Part shown: positions 18,383 to 26,764 of the stretch, piece after piece
How positions within the stretch are numbered: position 1 is the first letter of the stretch
Layout: each line of letters starts with the position of its first letter
Assembly (NCBI RefSeq): GCF_020829495.1
Contig: NZ_JAIVFQ010000050.1
Coordinates: 1 to 54,371 of the forward strand
DNA from: Nostoc favosum CHAB5714
Lineage (GTDB): Bacteria; Cyanobacteriota; Cyanobacteriia; Cyanobacteriales; Nostocaceae
Reading direction: 5' to 3'
DNA length: 54,371 nucleotides
Made by a program: the position numbers and the translations under genes
Notes under the pieces: model-generated
The model's input: only the letters and a program-made list of their open reading frames with translations
The model's database searches: none
Told to the model about the DNA's origin: nothing

Positions 18383-18439
18383 TCAAAATTCTAAAAGAAC
18401 AAGTGAAGATTTTGTTTGAACGAATATGAAATTTAAGCT

Positions 18440-18578
18440 AACGCGATGTGCAACTTAATATTTTGACCTCACTTCCATTCCTCTCTTCCTTTAAGGAGAG
18501 AGGCTTTGAATTTTCCCCCTTCCCTCATAGGGAAGGGGGTTGGGGGGTTAGGTTCGAGTAAAAGTTGCACACGGCGTT
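18440..18578. mobile_element. MITE-like element, family C
   Basis: Inverted ends AACGCGATGTGCAACTT and AAGTTGCACACGGCGTT, flanked by a 5-bp duplication AAGCT (18435-18439 and 18579-18583). The core (CCTCACTTCCATTCCTCTC to GGTTGGGGGGTTAGG) is the same core found in family B (41535) and family D (47935), which have unrelated ends. Confidence 0.8.
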
Positions 18579-18638
18579 AAGCTATATATCACCTTGACAA
18601 GCCCATAAATAAATTTATGGGGTTCAAAATCATTGATT

Positions 18639-18795
18639 TTTGACTTTTGACTTTTGACTTTTGACTTCCCCAAAGGGGCTGACAGGGCTAGAGTTAGGAG
18701 TTATTAGGAACTTCCAATACAAAAAAGATCCAATCTGTAGAGTGCGTTACTAACGCACCTTCATCAGATGGTGCGTTACGCGATCGCTAACACAC
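18639..18795. repeat. Heptamer run and TGCGTTA palindromes in the kdpA-kdpB spacer
   Basis: 18639-18668 is a short GACTTTT heptamer run. 18735-18790 contains AGTGCGTTACTAACGCACC and GGTGCGTTACGCGATCGC, overlapping palindromes that recur near 27955-28015. With elements A and C and the 21-bp array, repeats explain most of the 993-bp kdpA-kdpB gap. I see no gene in it. Confidence 0.65.
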
Positions 18796-18868
18796 CCGAC
18801 GAAACCGGATTATTTATTTTTTAGTATTCTCTTAATTCCAAACTTATAACTCATAACTTATAAATTTT

Positions 18869-20569
18869 CTAACTGCCAGACGCTAATTTCAAACCCTCAG
18901 CTATGGGGCCCAAAGCCAGAACGGGAAAGAAAGTCAACACTCCCAAAACCAATGTCACTCCAGCAGTGATACCAGTAAATACTAGAGAATCCGTTCTCAG
19001 GGTACCAGGGGTTTCTTGTACTTGTTGTTTGCGAGACATGCTGTCAGCTAACAGTAGGATGGCAATTATCGGAATGTAGCGTCCTCCGATTAAGCTAACT
19101 ATTGTACTCAAGTTCCACCACAAGGTGTTATCCCTCAACCCTTCTAAGCCGGAACCATTATTTGATGCTGCTGAGGCGTATTCATAAACTACTTGAGAAA
19201 TACCGTGATAGCCAGTGTTGCTAATTCCAGATAGGGAGATGGGATAAGCCAAAGTGATCGCACTGGGAATCAAAACTAGAATTGGGTGAATCAACAGCAC
19301 CACGCTGGCGAGGACGATTTCCCGCTTTTCAATTTTGCGTCCTAAAAACTCTGGGGTGCGTCCTGCCATTAATCCAGTTAGGAACACTGTGAGAATTAAG
19401 TAAATAAATAGGTAAGCTGTTCCAGTTCCCTGGCCACCCCAGATAACCTGAATAAACAAGTTGAAGAGAGTCGAAAATATTCCTTGCGGCATCAAAGAAT
19501 CATGCATCCCATTCACAGCACCAGACATAGTAGCGGTAGTCATAACTGCCCAAAATGCCGTTTGTGCCCAGCCAAATCGAACTTCTTTACCCTCTAAATT
19601 GGGCTGTTCTAATCCAAAAGCGTTATTAACAAGGGGATTACCTTGCAGTTCTCCCACGGCTGCCACCCCCACCAGAACTACAAAAATCACAAACACCATC
19701 CAGAAAAGTAGCCAAGCTTGTTTGATGTTCTTGGCAAATATACCGTAGGTGTAAATCAAGGCTGCTGGTATAGAAATCATGGCGAGCATTTCTATCAAGT
19801 TAGAGGCACCATTGGGATTTTCAAAAGGATGGGCTGAGTTTACGCCAAAAAAGCCTCCGCCGTTCTCGCCCAAAAGTTTGATCATTTCAAAGGATGCCAC
19901 CGGGCCTCTGGCAATATATTGCGTTCCGCCTTCTAAGGTTCTTACAACCAGAGTCTCTTTTAATGTTTGTGGTACACCTGCTACAAGCAAGGCGATCGCT
20001 CCAATAATCGAAATCGGCAGCAAGATTCGCGTAATTCCACGCACAAGATCGACGTAAAAGTTCCCCAATTTTCTACCCGTCAACCCGCGAATAAAAGCAA
20101 TTCCCACGGCTAACCCAGTGGCTGCGGAGGTGAACATCAAAAAGCCCAAAGCCGCTACCTGGCTAAAATAGCTTAAGGTTGTCTCACCAGCATAGTGTTG
20201 CTGGTCGGTATTGGTCACAAAGGAAATGGTTGTGTGCAGTAATACATCCCATTTGATAGCACCGAAGCCGTTAGGATTCCAGGGTAAGAGTCTCTGAAAA
20301 TATACCAGCAAATACACTGAAATACCCATAATCAGATTGCTGCAAATTACAGCCTGGATATACTGCCAACCCGTCATATCATCTTTCCTGCGGACACCCG
20401 CTACTACGAACATACTTCGCTCTATCGGGTTCATTAAAAAATCAAGCAGTGTTCTTTCTCCCAAAAAGACACGCGCTATGTATCTACCCAGTAACGGAGT
20501 GATTGCTATGACAATACACAGTGTTAAGCCAATTTGTAAAAAACCTTGTCCCATATATTTCACGCTCAA
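18869..20569 (-). CDS. kdpA: K+-transporting ATPase subunit A (K+ channel-like)
   Basis: A 566-residue polytopic membrane protein that binds and conducts K+ in the Kdp complex. The four filter-type segments are present: FVTNTDQQHYAGETT (about 115), LGENGGGFFGVNSAHPFENP (about 233), ATMSGAVNGMHDSLMP (about 340) and EYASAASNNGSGLEG (about 460). The start MSVKYMGQGF is close to the family's normal N-terminus. It is the first gene of the kdp cluster and divergent from the histidine kinase at 21255, with a 685-bp spacer that must contain its promoter. No separate kdpF is recognised. Confidence 0.96.
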   Translation of the reverse strand: MSVKYMGQGFLQIGLTLCIVIAITPLLGRYIARVFLGERTLLDFLMNPIERSMFVVAGVRRKDDMTGWQYIQAVICSNLIMGISVYLLVYFQRLLPWNPNGFGAIKWDVLLHTTISFVTNTDQQHYAGETTLSYFSQVAALGFLMFTSAATGLAVGIAFIRGLTGRKLGNFYVDLVRGITRILLPISIIGAIALLVAGVPQTLKETLVVRTLEGGTQYIARGPVASFEMIKLLGENGGGFFGVNSAHPFENPNGASNLIEMLAMISIPAALIYTYGIFAKNIKQAWLLFWMVFVIFVVLVGVAAVGELQGNPLVNNAFGLEQPNLEGKEVRFGWAQTAFWAVMTTATMSGAVNGMHDSLMPQGIFSTLFNLFIQVIWGGQGTGTAYLFIYLILTVFLTGLMAGRTPEFLGRKIEKREIVLASVVLLIHPILVLIPSAITLAYPISLSGISNTGYHGISQVVYEYASAASNNGSGLEGLRDNTLWWNLSTIVSLIGGRYIPIIAILLLADSMSRKQQVQETPGTLRTDSLVFTGITAGVTLVLGVLTFFPVLALGPIAEGLKLASGS

Positions 20570-21254
20570 TTAAATTTAAGTGTTAGCAAGCCAATTCTTA
20601 GAAATAACAGATTAACTGTTGGGGTATTTGATTTCGAGGGATTTGGTGATATTTCATGTCACCGTCATTTTTAAATCTGGATTTACTATTTTCAGTTATT
20701 ACTATCCAGATACTTATTAAACTTATTGTTAAGAATATGTAATTTTTTATTATTAATTCATCTATCTCGCTAGTTATGATTATTTGTTTATACAATACAT
20801 TCTCGAAGTTTGCTACTTTCAAAGAATATAAATATCCCAGAGAATTTTATTAAAGGGATTACGGATTGGGAAGGTTGTGGTAAATACTCCACCCCTGGAG
20901 GGCAATTACTTAGCCCCCAATCTTCAGTTACCCAAGGCTATTTCATTCTCATCTAGCCCGCCTCAGAATGAATTCTGAGTCTAATAGCGAAAGTCGTCTA
21001 AAGACGACTGAGAAAAGGTTATAGCCCGTTTTAACGGACTTGAGCTATAAGAGAGGAAATTTAGTTCTGGGCGATTTATGTCTAGAACGAAATAGCCCTA
21101 TCAGTCCCCAGTTACCGTTTTTGCATCTGAACAATCAGAATTTTCAGGTTAATGCTCAAGTTTACATTTGCAGATATAGATTGCAGATAAATCATAATCG
21201 CTAAATTAAATAGTTGTAAAGATTGTAGGATAAGGATTTTTTAGTAAATCAGAA
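20570..21254. other. Divergent spacer between kdpA and the histidine kinase, with repeat J
   Basis: No supported gene. 20590-20860 is AT-rich and should contain the kdpA promoter region on the minus strand. A 74-codon minus-strand frame there is AT-driven and I do not trust it. 20982-21050 is a dispersed repeat with paired hairpins (CTAATAGCGAAAGTC, GTCGTCTAAAGACGAC, AGTCCGTT/AACGGACT-like pairing), related to 45652-45755. Confidence 0.55.
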
Positions 21255-22358
21255 ATGAAGATATTAAATCGATTAGTGGCTATGAAAGAAGCTATAAACG
21301 AGCGTGGGGAGACTTATGGACTAATAGCGATCGCCTTTGCGATCGTGATCAGCTTGGAATATTTAACACCACCTGAGTACGTATTTGGCTACCTCTACAC
21401 AGGGACGATTTTGTTAGCAGATTCACGATTGAATCGGGGTGCTGTGTTGGGGATCACTCTTGCCGCTACAGGATTAACACTATTGAATTTGTTTGTTCCC
21501 GGAGGAGAAATGATTAATTCCCCAACGTTGGCAAATAGGCTGATTGCAGTATTGGCGTTGGTGGTAACGGGTTGGTTAAGCCATCGCAACCGCCGCAATG
21601 AAGAAGCGATCGCTTATACGCAAGCACAATTACGCTCCCAAGAACAACTAGCTACCATGCGTGAAGATTTTGTTTCTACCCTAACGCATGATTTGAAAAC
21701 ACCCCTATTAGGATCAATTGAAACGCTGAAATATCTTCAAAATGAGCAATTTGGTGAAATCACGCCAATGCAAGCAAAAGTCTTACAAACAATGGCTCGT
21801 AGTCATCGGAGTACACTGCAATTAGTCCAAACGCTTTTAGATGTATACCGCAATGATACCGAAGGGTTGAAACTACAGTTATCACCTATTAATTTGGTAA
21901 CTGTGGCGGAGGAGATAATCGCCACCCTGACTGAACTAGCGAAAACACGACAGGTTTATATTTCTCTCCACTATGGCGAATCAGATTTTCGCAGCTTTCT
22001 TTGGGTAAACGGCGATCCTTTGCAACTGGGGCGAGTCTTCACCAATCTCCTAAGTAATGGCATAAACCATACCCCTCGTGGCGGTAAAGTAGAAGTAGTA
22101 CTTGAAAGTTATTCTAGCGATCAAGTAGTAAAAATATTCGATACTGGTTCCGGCATTACCGAAGAAGAGTTACCCCACTTGTTTGAAAGATTTTATCAAG
22201 GACATAGCGATCGCCACGTCTGTGGATCTGGGCTAGGGCTTTATTTGACCAGGCAAATTATAGCTGCTCATGGGGGTACAATTTGGGCAGAGAATCGCTC
22301 ACCACGAGGCGCACTGTTTGGTTTCCGCCTCCCTGCTTGTCCACCACCGGGGAGATGA
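21255..22358 (+). CDS. Membrane sensor histidine kinase
   Basis: A 367-residue kinase. Residues 20-110 hold three to four hydrophobic segments (GLIAIAFAIVISLEYL, AVLGITLAATGLTLLNLF, LIAVLALVVTGWL) and little extracytoplasmic sequence, so the sensor is in or near the membrane. The dimerisation and phosphoacceptor box is FVSTLTHDLKTPLLGSIE (His145). The ATPase domain has N box VFTNLLSNGINHTP, G1 VKIFDTGSGI, F box ERFYQG and G2 GSGLGLYLTRQII, all intact. It is followed 129 bp later by a response regulator, the likely partner. Being divergent from kdpA, where KdpD lacks a kinase, makes a role in K+ or osmotic control conceivable but unproven. Confidence 0.9.
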   Translation: MKILNRLVAMKEAINERGETYGLIAIAFAIVISLEYLTPPEYVFGYLYTGTILLADSRLNRGAVLGITLAATGLTLLNLFVPGGEMINSPTLANRLIAVLALVVTGWLSHRNRRNEEAIAYTQAQLRSQEQLATMREDFVSTLTHDLKTPLLGSIETLKYLQNEQFGEITPMQAKVLQTMARSHRSTLQLVQTLLDVYRNDTEGLKLQLSPINLVTVAEEIIATLTELAKTRQVYISLHYGESDFRSFLWVNGDPLQLGRVFTNLLSNGINHTPRGGKVEVVLESYSSDQVVKIFDTGSGITEEELPHLFERFYQGHSDRHVCGSGLGLYLTRQIIAAHGGTIWAENRSPRGALFGFRLPACPPPGR

Positions 22359-22423
22359 GGAGTGGAGGGAGATGAGGGAGATGAGGGAGCAGGGGGGGCA
22401 GGGGAGAATAATAATTTTTAACT

Positions 22424-22493
22424 CTTGACTAATGACCAATGACCAATGACTAATGACTAATGACTAATGACCAATGACTAATAACAAATGACG
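22424..22493 (+). repeat. Heptamer array AATGACN running into a start codon
   Basis: Successive in-register heptamers (AATGACC, AATGACT) lead to AATAACA and then AATGACG, whose ATG at 22488 starts the response regulator gene. No Shine-Dalgarno sequence is visible between the array and the ATG. Upstream, 22355-22400 is a GGGAGATGA-type run of the kind also found inside priA. Confidence 0.85.
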
Positions 22494-23162
22494 AAAATCT
22501 TACTTGTTGAAGATGATGAATTGTTTCGGCTTGGTCTGCGGATGCGGTTGCAACAAGAAACCACTTTGGAGATTGTCGCAGAGGCAGAAGATGGGGAACA
22601 AGCTGTAGAATTAGCAAATCGCTATCCCCTGGATTTGGTGTTGCTGGATATAGGTTTACCGGGGATTGGCGGGATTGAGGCTTGTCGCCAAATCAAGCAG
22701 AAGCACCCAAATTTACCAATTCTTGTTTTAACCTCTCGTTCTGAAAAACCCCTGATTTCGCGGTTAATTGCCGCCGGGGCGCAAGGTTACTGCCTCAAAG
22801 GTATTCCGGCTGAGTCTCTAATATTAGCAGTGCGATCGGTTGCAGCAGGGGCTTCTTGGTGGGATCAAACGGCAACAACAGAAATTAGAGCAGCTTTTGA
22901 GGGTAATTCTACTATGGTGCTGCCTGCAAAAACTGAGGAATCTTTAGAAAATCCCCTAACCAAGCGGGAGCAAGAAATTTTGGCACTCGTGGCAACTGGC
23001 AAAAGCAATCAGGAAATTGCTGAGGTTCTCTACATTGCCCCTGGTACAGTGCGGGTTCATGTCCATACTATTTTGCAGAAATTAGAAGTACGCGATCGCA
23101 CTCAAGCCGCAGTTTTAGCTATCCAAAAAGGATTGGTAGCACCAGAATTGTTAATTAAGTAG
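22488..23162 (+). CDS. NarL/LuxR-type response regulator
   Basis: A 224-residue two-domain regulator. The receiver domain has acidic pocket EDDE (8-11), phosphoacceptor Asp54 in LVLLDIGLPG, the TS switch in LVLTSRS and Lys in YCLKG. The DNA-binding domain (about 155-215) has the LuxR pattern LTKREQEILALVATGKSNQE then IAEVLYIAPGTVRVHVHTI. It should be phosphorylated by the kinase upstream and bind DNA as a dimer. The start codon lies in a heptamer repeat. I see no better start inside. Confidence 0.92.
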   Translation: MTKILLVEDDELFRLGLRMRLQQETTLEIVAEAEDGEQAVELANRYPLDLVLLDIGLPGIGGIEACRQIKQKHPNLPILVLTSRSEKPLISRLIAAGAQGYCLKGIPAESLILAVRSVAAGASWWDQTATTEIRAAFEGNSTMVLPAKTEESLENPLTKREQEILALVATGKSNQEIAEVLYIAPGTVRVHVHTILQKLEVRDRTQAAVLAIQKGLVAPELLIK

Positions 23163-23184
23163 ATTAAAATTCAATCTTAAATAC

Positions 23185-23242
23185 GTTTGTAGTGAGGACT
23201 TTAGTCCTCAAATATTCAAGCACTAAAGTGCTTACTACAAAC
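23185..23242. mobile_element. Short inverted-repeat element, family G
   Basis: GTTTGTAGTGAGGAC at the left and GTGCTTACTACAAAC at the right, with internal hairpins GAGGACTTTAGTCCTC and AGCACTAAAGTGCT. A second copy is split by another element at 29086-29418. It could double as a terminator between the response regulator and the convergent priA gene. Confidence 0.65.
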
Positions 23243-23298
23243 CTATCAATGGCCTATTTTAGATAAACCAGATTTCTCAATCTTTTAGCCCAAGAAAA

Positions 23299-25929
23299 TC
23301 ACATAATATTGATAGGGTCTACATCTATTGTCAAGCTAACAGATTGAGGACAGAGCGATCGCACTTCTTCCCAATCTGGCAATTGTGGTAATGCATCGGG
23401 GGCAAATTTAATCAATATCTGCCAGCGATAACGATTAGCTACCCGCAAAATACTTGCTGGTGCTGGGCCTAATATCTCGAATTCTTCTTCTGTACTCAAG
23501 GTTGTGGCTATTATTTGCGCCGTATTTTGCACTTGAATGGGATCGAGACTACTTAAGCGCAATAAAATTAACCGCCCATAAGGGGGATAATTGAGGGCTT
23601 GGCGTTGTTCTAATTCTGCTTGGGAGAAAGAGTAATAATCGTGCGATCGCACTGCTGCAATTACCTGATGCTCTGTAGTATAAGTTTGTACGATCACCCT
23701 CCCCGGATCGTCGCCTCTACCAGCACGTCCAGCGACTTGAGTCAAGGTTTGAAATGCCCGTTCACTGGCGCGATAATCTGATAAATTTAGCAATCCATCG
23801 GCGGCGACAACGCCCACAAGTGTCACCTGTGGTAAATCCAAACCTTTGGTGAGCATTTGCGTACCGACTAATAAATCTGCTTCGCCGTTGGCAAATTGGG
23901 TAAGTAGGGTACGGTGTGAGCCTTTGTTGCGGGTGGTATCGCTATCAAAACGAATCAAGCGTAACTCTGGGAACTGTCGCGCTAGTTCCTGCGTTACTCG
24001 CTGAGTACCGCTACCGAAAAATTTTAGGTAAGGGGAACTACAATCAGGGCAGAATTTGGGGTGCGATCGCGCATAGTTACAATAATGGCAGCGCAATAAT
24101 TCCGGCGCTTTTTCTTCGGTGTGGTGATACGCTAACGACACGTCACAGTGCGGACATTCCAACACATATCCACAACTGCGGCAAGATACAAAAGTACTGT
24201 GTCCCCGCCGATGGATAAATAAAATTCCCTGCTGTTTTCTCTCTTGCAACTGTTGCAAAGCTTCTTGCAGCGATCTACTAAATATAGAACGATTTCCCTG
24301 CTGCAACTCTTGCCGCATATCCACTATTTCCACAGGCGGTAAAGGGCGGGAGTTGATGCGTTCGGGGAGGGAGAGGTAGTGGGAGGGATGAGGGGGATGA
24401 GGGGGATGAGGGGGATGAGGGGGATGAGGGGGATGAGGAGGATATTGCTCCCTCATCTCCCCCATCTCCCCCTGCTCCCTCATCCCTCCCACACTTACCC
24501 AACTCTCCAACGAAGGGGTAGCGGAACCCAACACCAACGGGCAATTTTCTAATTCTGCTCGCCATTGGGCGACGGTACGGGCGTGGTAGGTAGGTATGGG
24601 TGAGTCTTGCTTAAAACTACTATCGTGTTCTTCATCTAAAATAATTAAACCCAGGTTGGGCAAAGGGGCGAAAACTGCACTGCGCGTACCAATGACAACT
24701 TGGGGTTCTCCTGTGAGCATTTGTCGCCAAGTGTCGTAACGTTCGCCATCGGAGAGGGCGCTGTGATAGACGCTGACTTTATTACCAAAACGGGCGCGAA
24801 AACGATCAGTTAGCTGGGGTGTAAGTCCAATTTCTGGGACTAAAACAAGGGCGGATTTGCCTTGGTTGAGGAGAGGTGCGATCGCTTGCAAATATACTTC
24901 TGTTTTTCCTGAACCTGTCACTCCATGCAATAAAACTTCAGCAAACCCATCTAATGTCTGGATTGTTTCTAAGGCGCTAGCTTGAGCAACAGTTAAAGAT
25001 TTAGCCCCATCGCCTGCTAATGCTGGCCCCTGTTCGGTTCGCAATATTTCCCGTTCTTCGATGACGATGTAACCCTTTTGTGTCAACGTCTTGAGGATAG
25101 AAGAACTAGCATTACAAATTTGGAGTAATTCATTTTGCCACAACTCCCCACCATGCCGCCGCAGCACTTCCAAAATCTCTCTTTGGCGAGTAGTTAAGTC
25201 GTGGTCAATTGTACCTGTAAGCGTGACTGCTTTTTGCAGCTTTGGTCGAGTTAGTCGCGGCGGTTCTAAGTAGCTTTCTACTAAACCAAATCGCAGCAAC
25301 TCCCGAATTCCCCGATAGGCAGATTTGACTTTTTGTTGGAGGTAGACAAAACTGTAGTCCCCAGCCGATTGCGCTTGTAAAAGTTCCCAAACTTGCCGCG
25401 CAGTTGGAGTCAAAAAAGCTAAAGGATCAGGAGATGCCAGTAAATAACTACTCCCCACTGCCCCCCTTGTACTGAGCGCAGTCGAAGTATGCCCTCTCCC
25501 TCCAACAAGGCGGATACGACGCTGCGATCGCCCCAGTAACCCTGGCGGCAGAGCAACCCGGATTACTTGAATTAGGGGCGTATAGTAATATGCAGCGACT
25601 CGATTGAGTAATTCCCAATAAGCACTTGGGAAAAATCCAACGCTGACTATATCTTCTACTTCCCGGATTTTTTCTGGTGGTAAATCGACATTTGGTTGTG
25701 CCAGTAACCGAATAGCGATCGCTCCTAATTGTTGTGCCCCAAATGGCACGCTCAAAATATCCCCTGGTTTTATTTCTAACTGGGCTGGCAATCGATAAGT
25801 AAATAGTCCTGTACTTCCTGGACAGTCTACCAATACTTCAACCCACCTATTAACAGTTATACCTGACTGGTATGATTGACTAGGTTCAGATACTAATAAA
25901 GGAGATAATTTTACGTCATTAATATACAT
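23299..25929 (-). CDS. priA: Primosomal protein N' (PriA replication-restart helicase)
   Basis: An 876-residue helicase that reloads the replisome at stalled forks. The N-terminal 3'-end-binding domain begins near residue 28 (WVEVLVDCPGSTGLFTYRLP). The helicase core has Walker A GVTGSGKTEVYL (about 336), LILDEEHDSSFKQ, GSATPSLESW and a zinc-binding region with paired cysteines (CRSCGYVLECPHCDVSL, CHYCNYARSHPKFCPDC), then GTQMLTKGLDLP and QVAGRAGRG. It is longer than usual because of two low-complexity insertions: about residues 480-517, including repeated PPH from 9-bp DNA repeats, and about 142-163 (near 25440-25505). Both lie between conserved blocks, so the enzyme is probably functional. 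Confidence 0.95.
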   Translation of the reverse strand: MYINDVKLSPLLVSEPSQSYQSGITVNRWVEVLVDCPGSTGLFTYRLPAQLEIKPGDILSVPFGAQQLGAIAIRLLAQPNVDLPPEKIREVEDIVSVGFFPSAYWELLNRVAAYYYTPLIQVIRVALPPGLLGRSQRRIRLVGGRGHTSTALSTRGAVGSSYLLASPDPLAFLTPTARQVWELLQAQSAGDYSFVYLQQKVKSAYRGIRELLRFGLVESYLEPPRLTRPKLQKAVTLTGTIDHDLTTRQREILEVLRRHGGELWQNELLQICNASSSILKTLTQKGYIVIEEREILRTEQGPALAGDGAKSLTVAQASALETIQTLDGFAEVLLHGVTGSGKTEVYLQAIAPLLNQGKSALVLVPEIGLTPQLTDRFRARFGNKVSVYHSALSDGERYDTWRQMLTGEPQVVIGTRSAVFAPLPNLGLIILDEEHDSSFKQDSPIPTYHARTVAQWRAELENCPLVLGSATPSLESWVSVGGMREQGEMGEMREQYPPHPPHPPHPPHPPHPPHPSHYLSLPERINSRPLPPVEIVDMRQELQQGNRSIFSRSLQEALQQLQERKQQGILFIHRRGHSTFVSCRSCGYVLECPHCDVSLAYHHTEEKAPELLRCHYCNYARSHPKFCPDCSSPYLKFFGSGTQRVTQELARQFPELRLIRFDSDTTRNKGSHRTLLTQFANGEADLLVGTQMLTKGLDLPQVTLVGVVAADGLLNLSDYRASERAFQTLTQVAGRAGRGDDPGRVIVQTYTTEHQVIAAVRSHDYYSFSQAELEQRQALNYPPYGRLILLRLSSLDPIQVQNTAQIIATTLSTEEEFEILGPAPASILRVANRYRWQILIKFAPDALPQLPDWEEVRSLCPQSVSLTIDVDPINIM
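24378..24490. repeat. 9-bp repeat tract (GGGGGATGA) inserted in priA
   Basis: About seven GGGGGATGA units, then a degenerate TCTCCCCCATCTCC tract. The period is nine, so the reading frame is kept, encoding repeated PPH. The same kind of GGGAGATGA sequence is intergenic at 22355-22400. In other PriA proteins the SLESW motif leads directly to the LPER region, which here follows the tract. Confidence 0.85.
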
Positions 25930-26764
25930 AGTTTCTGACTTTATAGTTAGATATTTACCTCACATAGCTGGTCAAAAACAACCTAGCTAAATTAAGTCTA
26001 ATTTTTTATTTTGTTAGACTTAAATGGTATTTCCCAATACTGTTATCCTTTATAATACTTGATAAGTTTCCTCTTATGTAATCTACTAGACAAATTCGTA
26101 TCAACTACACATGCAATAAATATTTGGTACCCACTATACAAATAAAAGCATGTCAGCCCTTCCTGCAACAGTTGCTCCATCTACTAAATAGGGAGTAGCC
26201 TTTTTCCGCCTATCGATAGATATTCAACCCTTTCTGTATATGAGATGCTTTTATACAAATAAGAATATCTTGAAATTAAGCTGCCATTATTATAATTTCT
26301 CTCATTTGGGTAAATTGAAATCAGGAATGCATAACTCCAGCACCAGGTTTTTAATTTATCCAGTGATTTCCAACGGATAAACATTAAAAATATTTATAAA
26401 AATATATGAAAGTTTAAGATATTTGGATGGTTAGCTGAGATTTCTATGTTTGTTAAGGTTGAGAAAGTTTGAGGGGGTTTGACATATTTGGTAATTAAGA
26501 AAAAAATGAAGAATATAATCTGTTAGGAGCCTGAGAAGAAAGTTTTGTTGGGTGCGAAGGCCAGTTTAGTTATAGGTTGTATCTAACTGTAACCCATAGG
26601 TGTTAGGTAGATGCCGATTTTCATTCCTGAAGAAAAACTAGCATAAGCCTGAATTTCGCTATATAAACGGGTGCATTCGTCCCTTAGGGAAAACTACCAA
26701 GCCTCAAACGAGTAGCTGTAACTAAATTATGTACCAAACAAAGCAACAATCCCTAAAGGAAAAT
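25930..26764. other. Long AT-rich spacer upstream of the sigma factor gene
   Basis: More than 800 bp without a supported gene. It must contain the divergent promoters of priA and the sigma factor. I see no riboswitch pattern, no large repeat and no clear operator. A long 5' leader is plausible for a regulated group 2 sigma factor. This is inference only. Confidence 0.5.

Noticed and set aside
17856..18394. Open frames on both strands over the kdpA-kdpB spacer array
   Set aside because: Heptapeptide repeats from a 21-bp array, running into MITE A; not protein-like outside the repeat.
20598..20822. 74-codon minus-strand frame upstream of kdpA
   Set aside because: AT-driven sequence with no ribosome-binding site; one hydrophobic stretch is not enough to call KdpF.
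20840..20960. Possible c-di-AMP (ydaO) riboswitch in the kdpA leader, minus strand
   Set aside because: Blocks such as GGGGGC, CAGGGGTGGAG and CCCAATCCGTAATCC vaguely resemble the motif, but the conserved 3' CAGCTAACC-type block and the closing stem were not found. An Infernal search with the ydaO family model would settle it.
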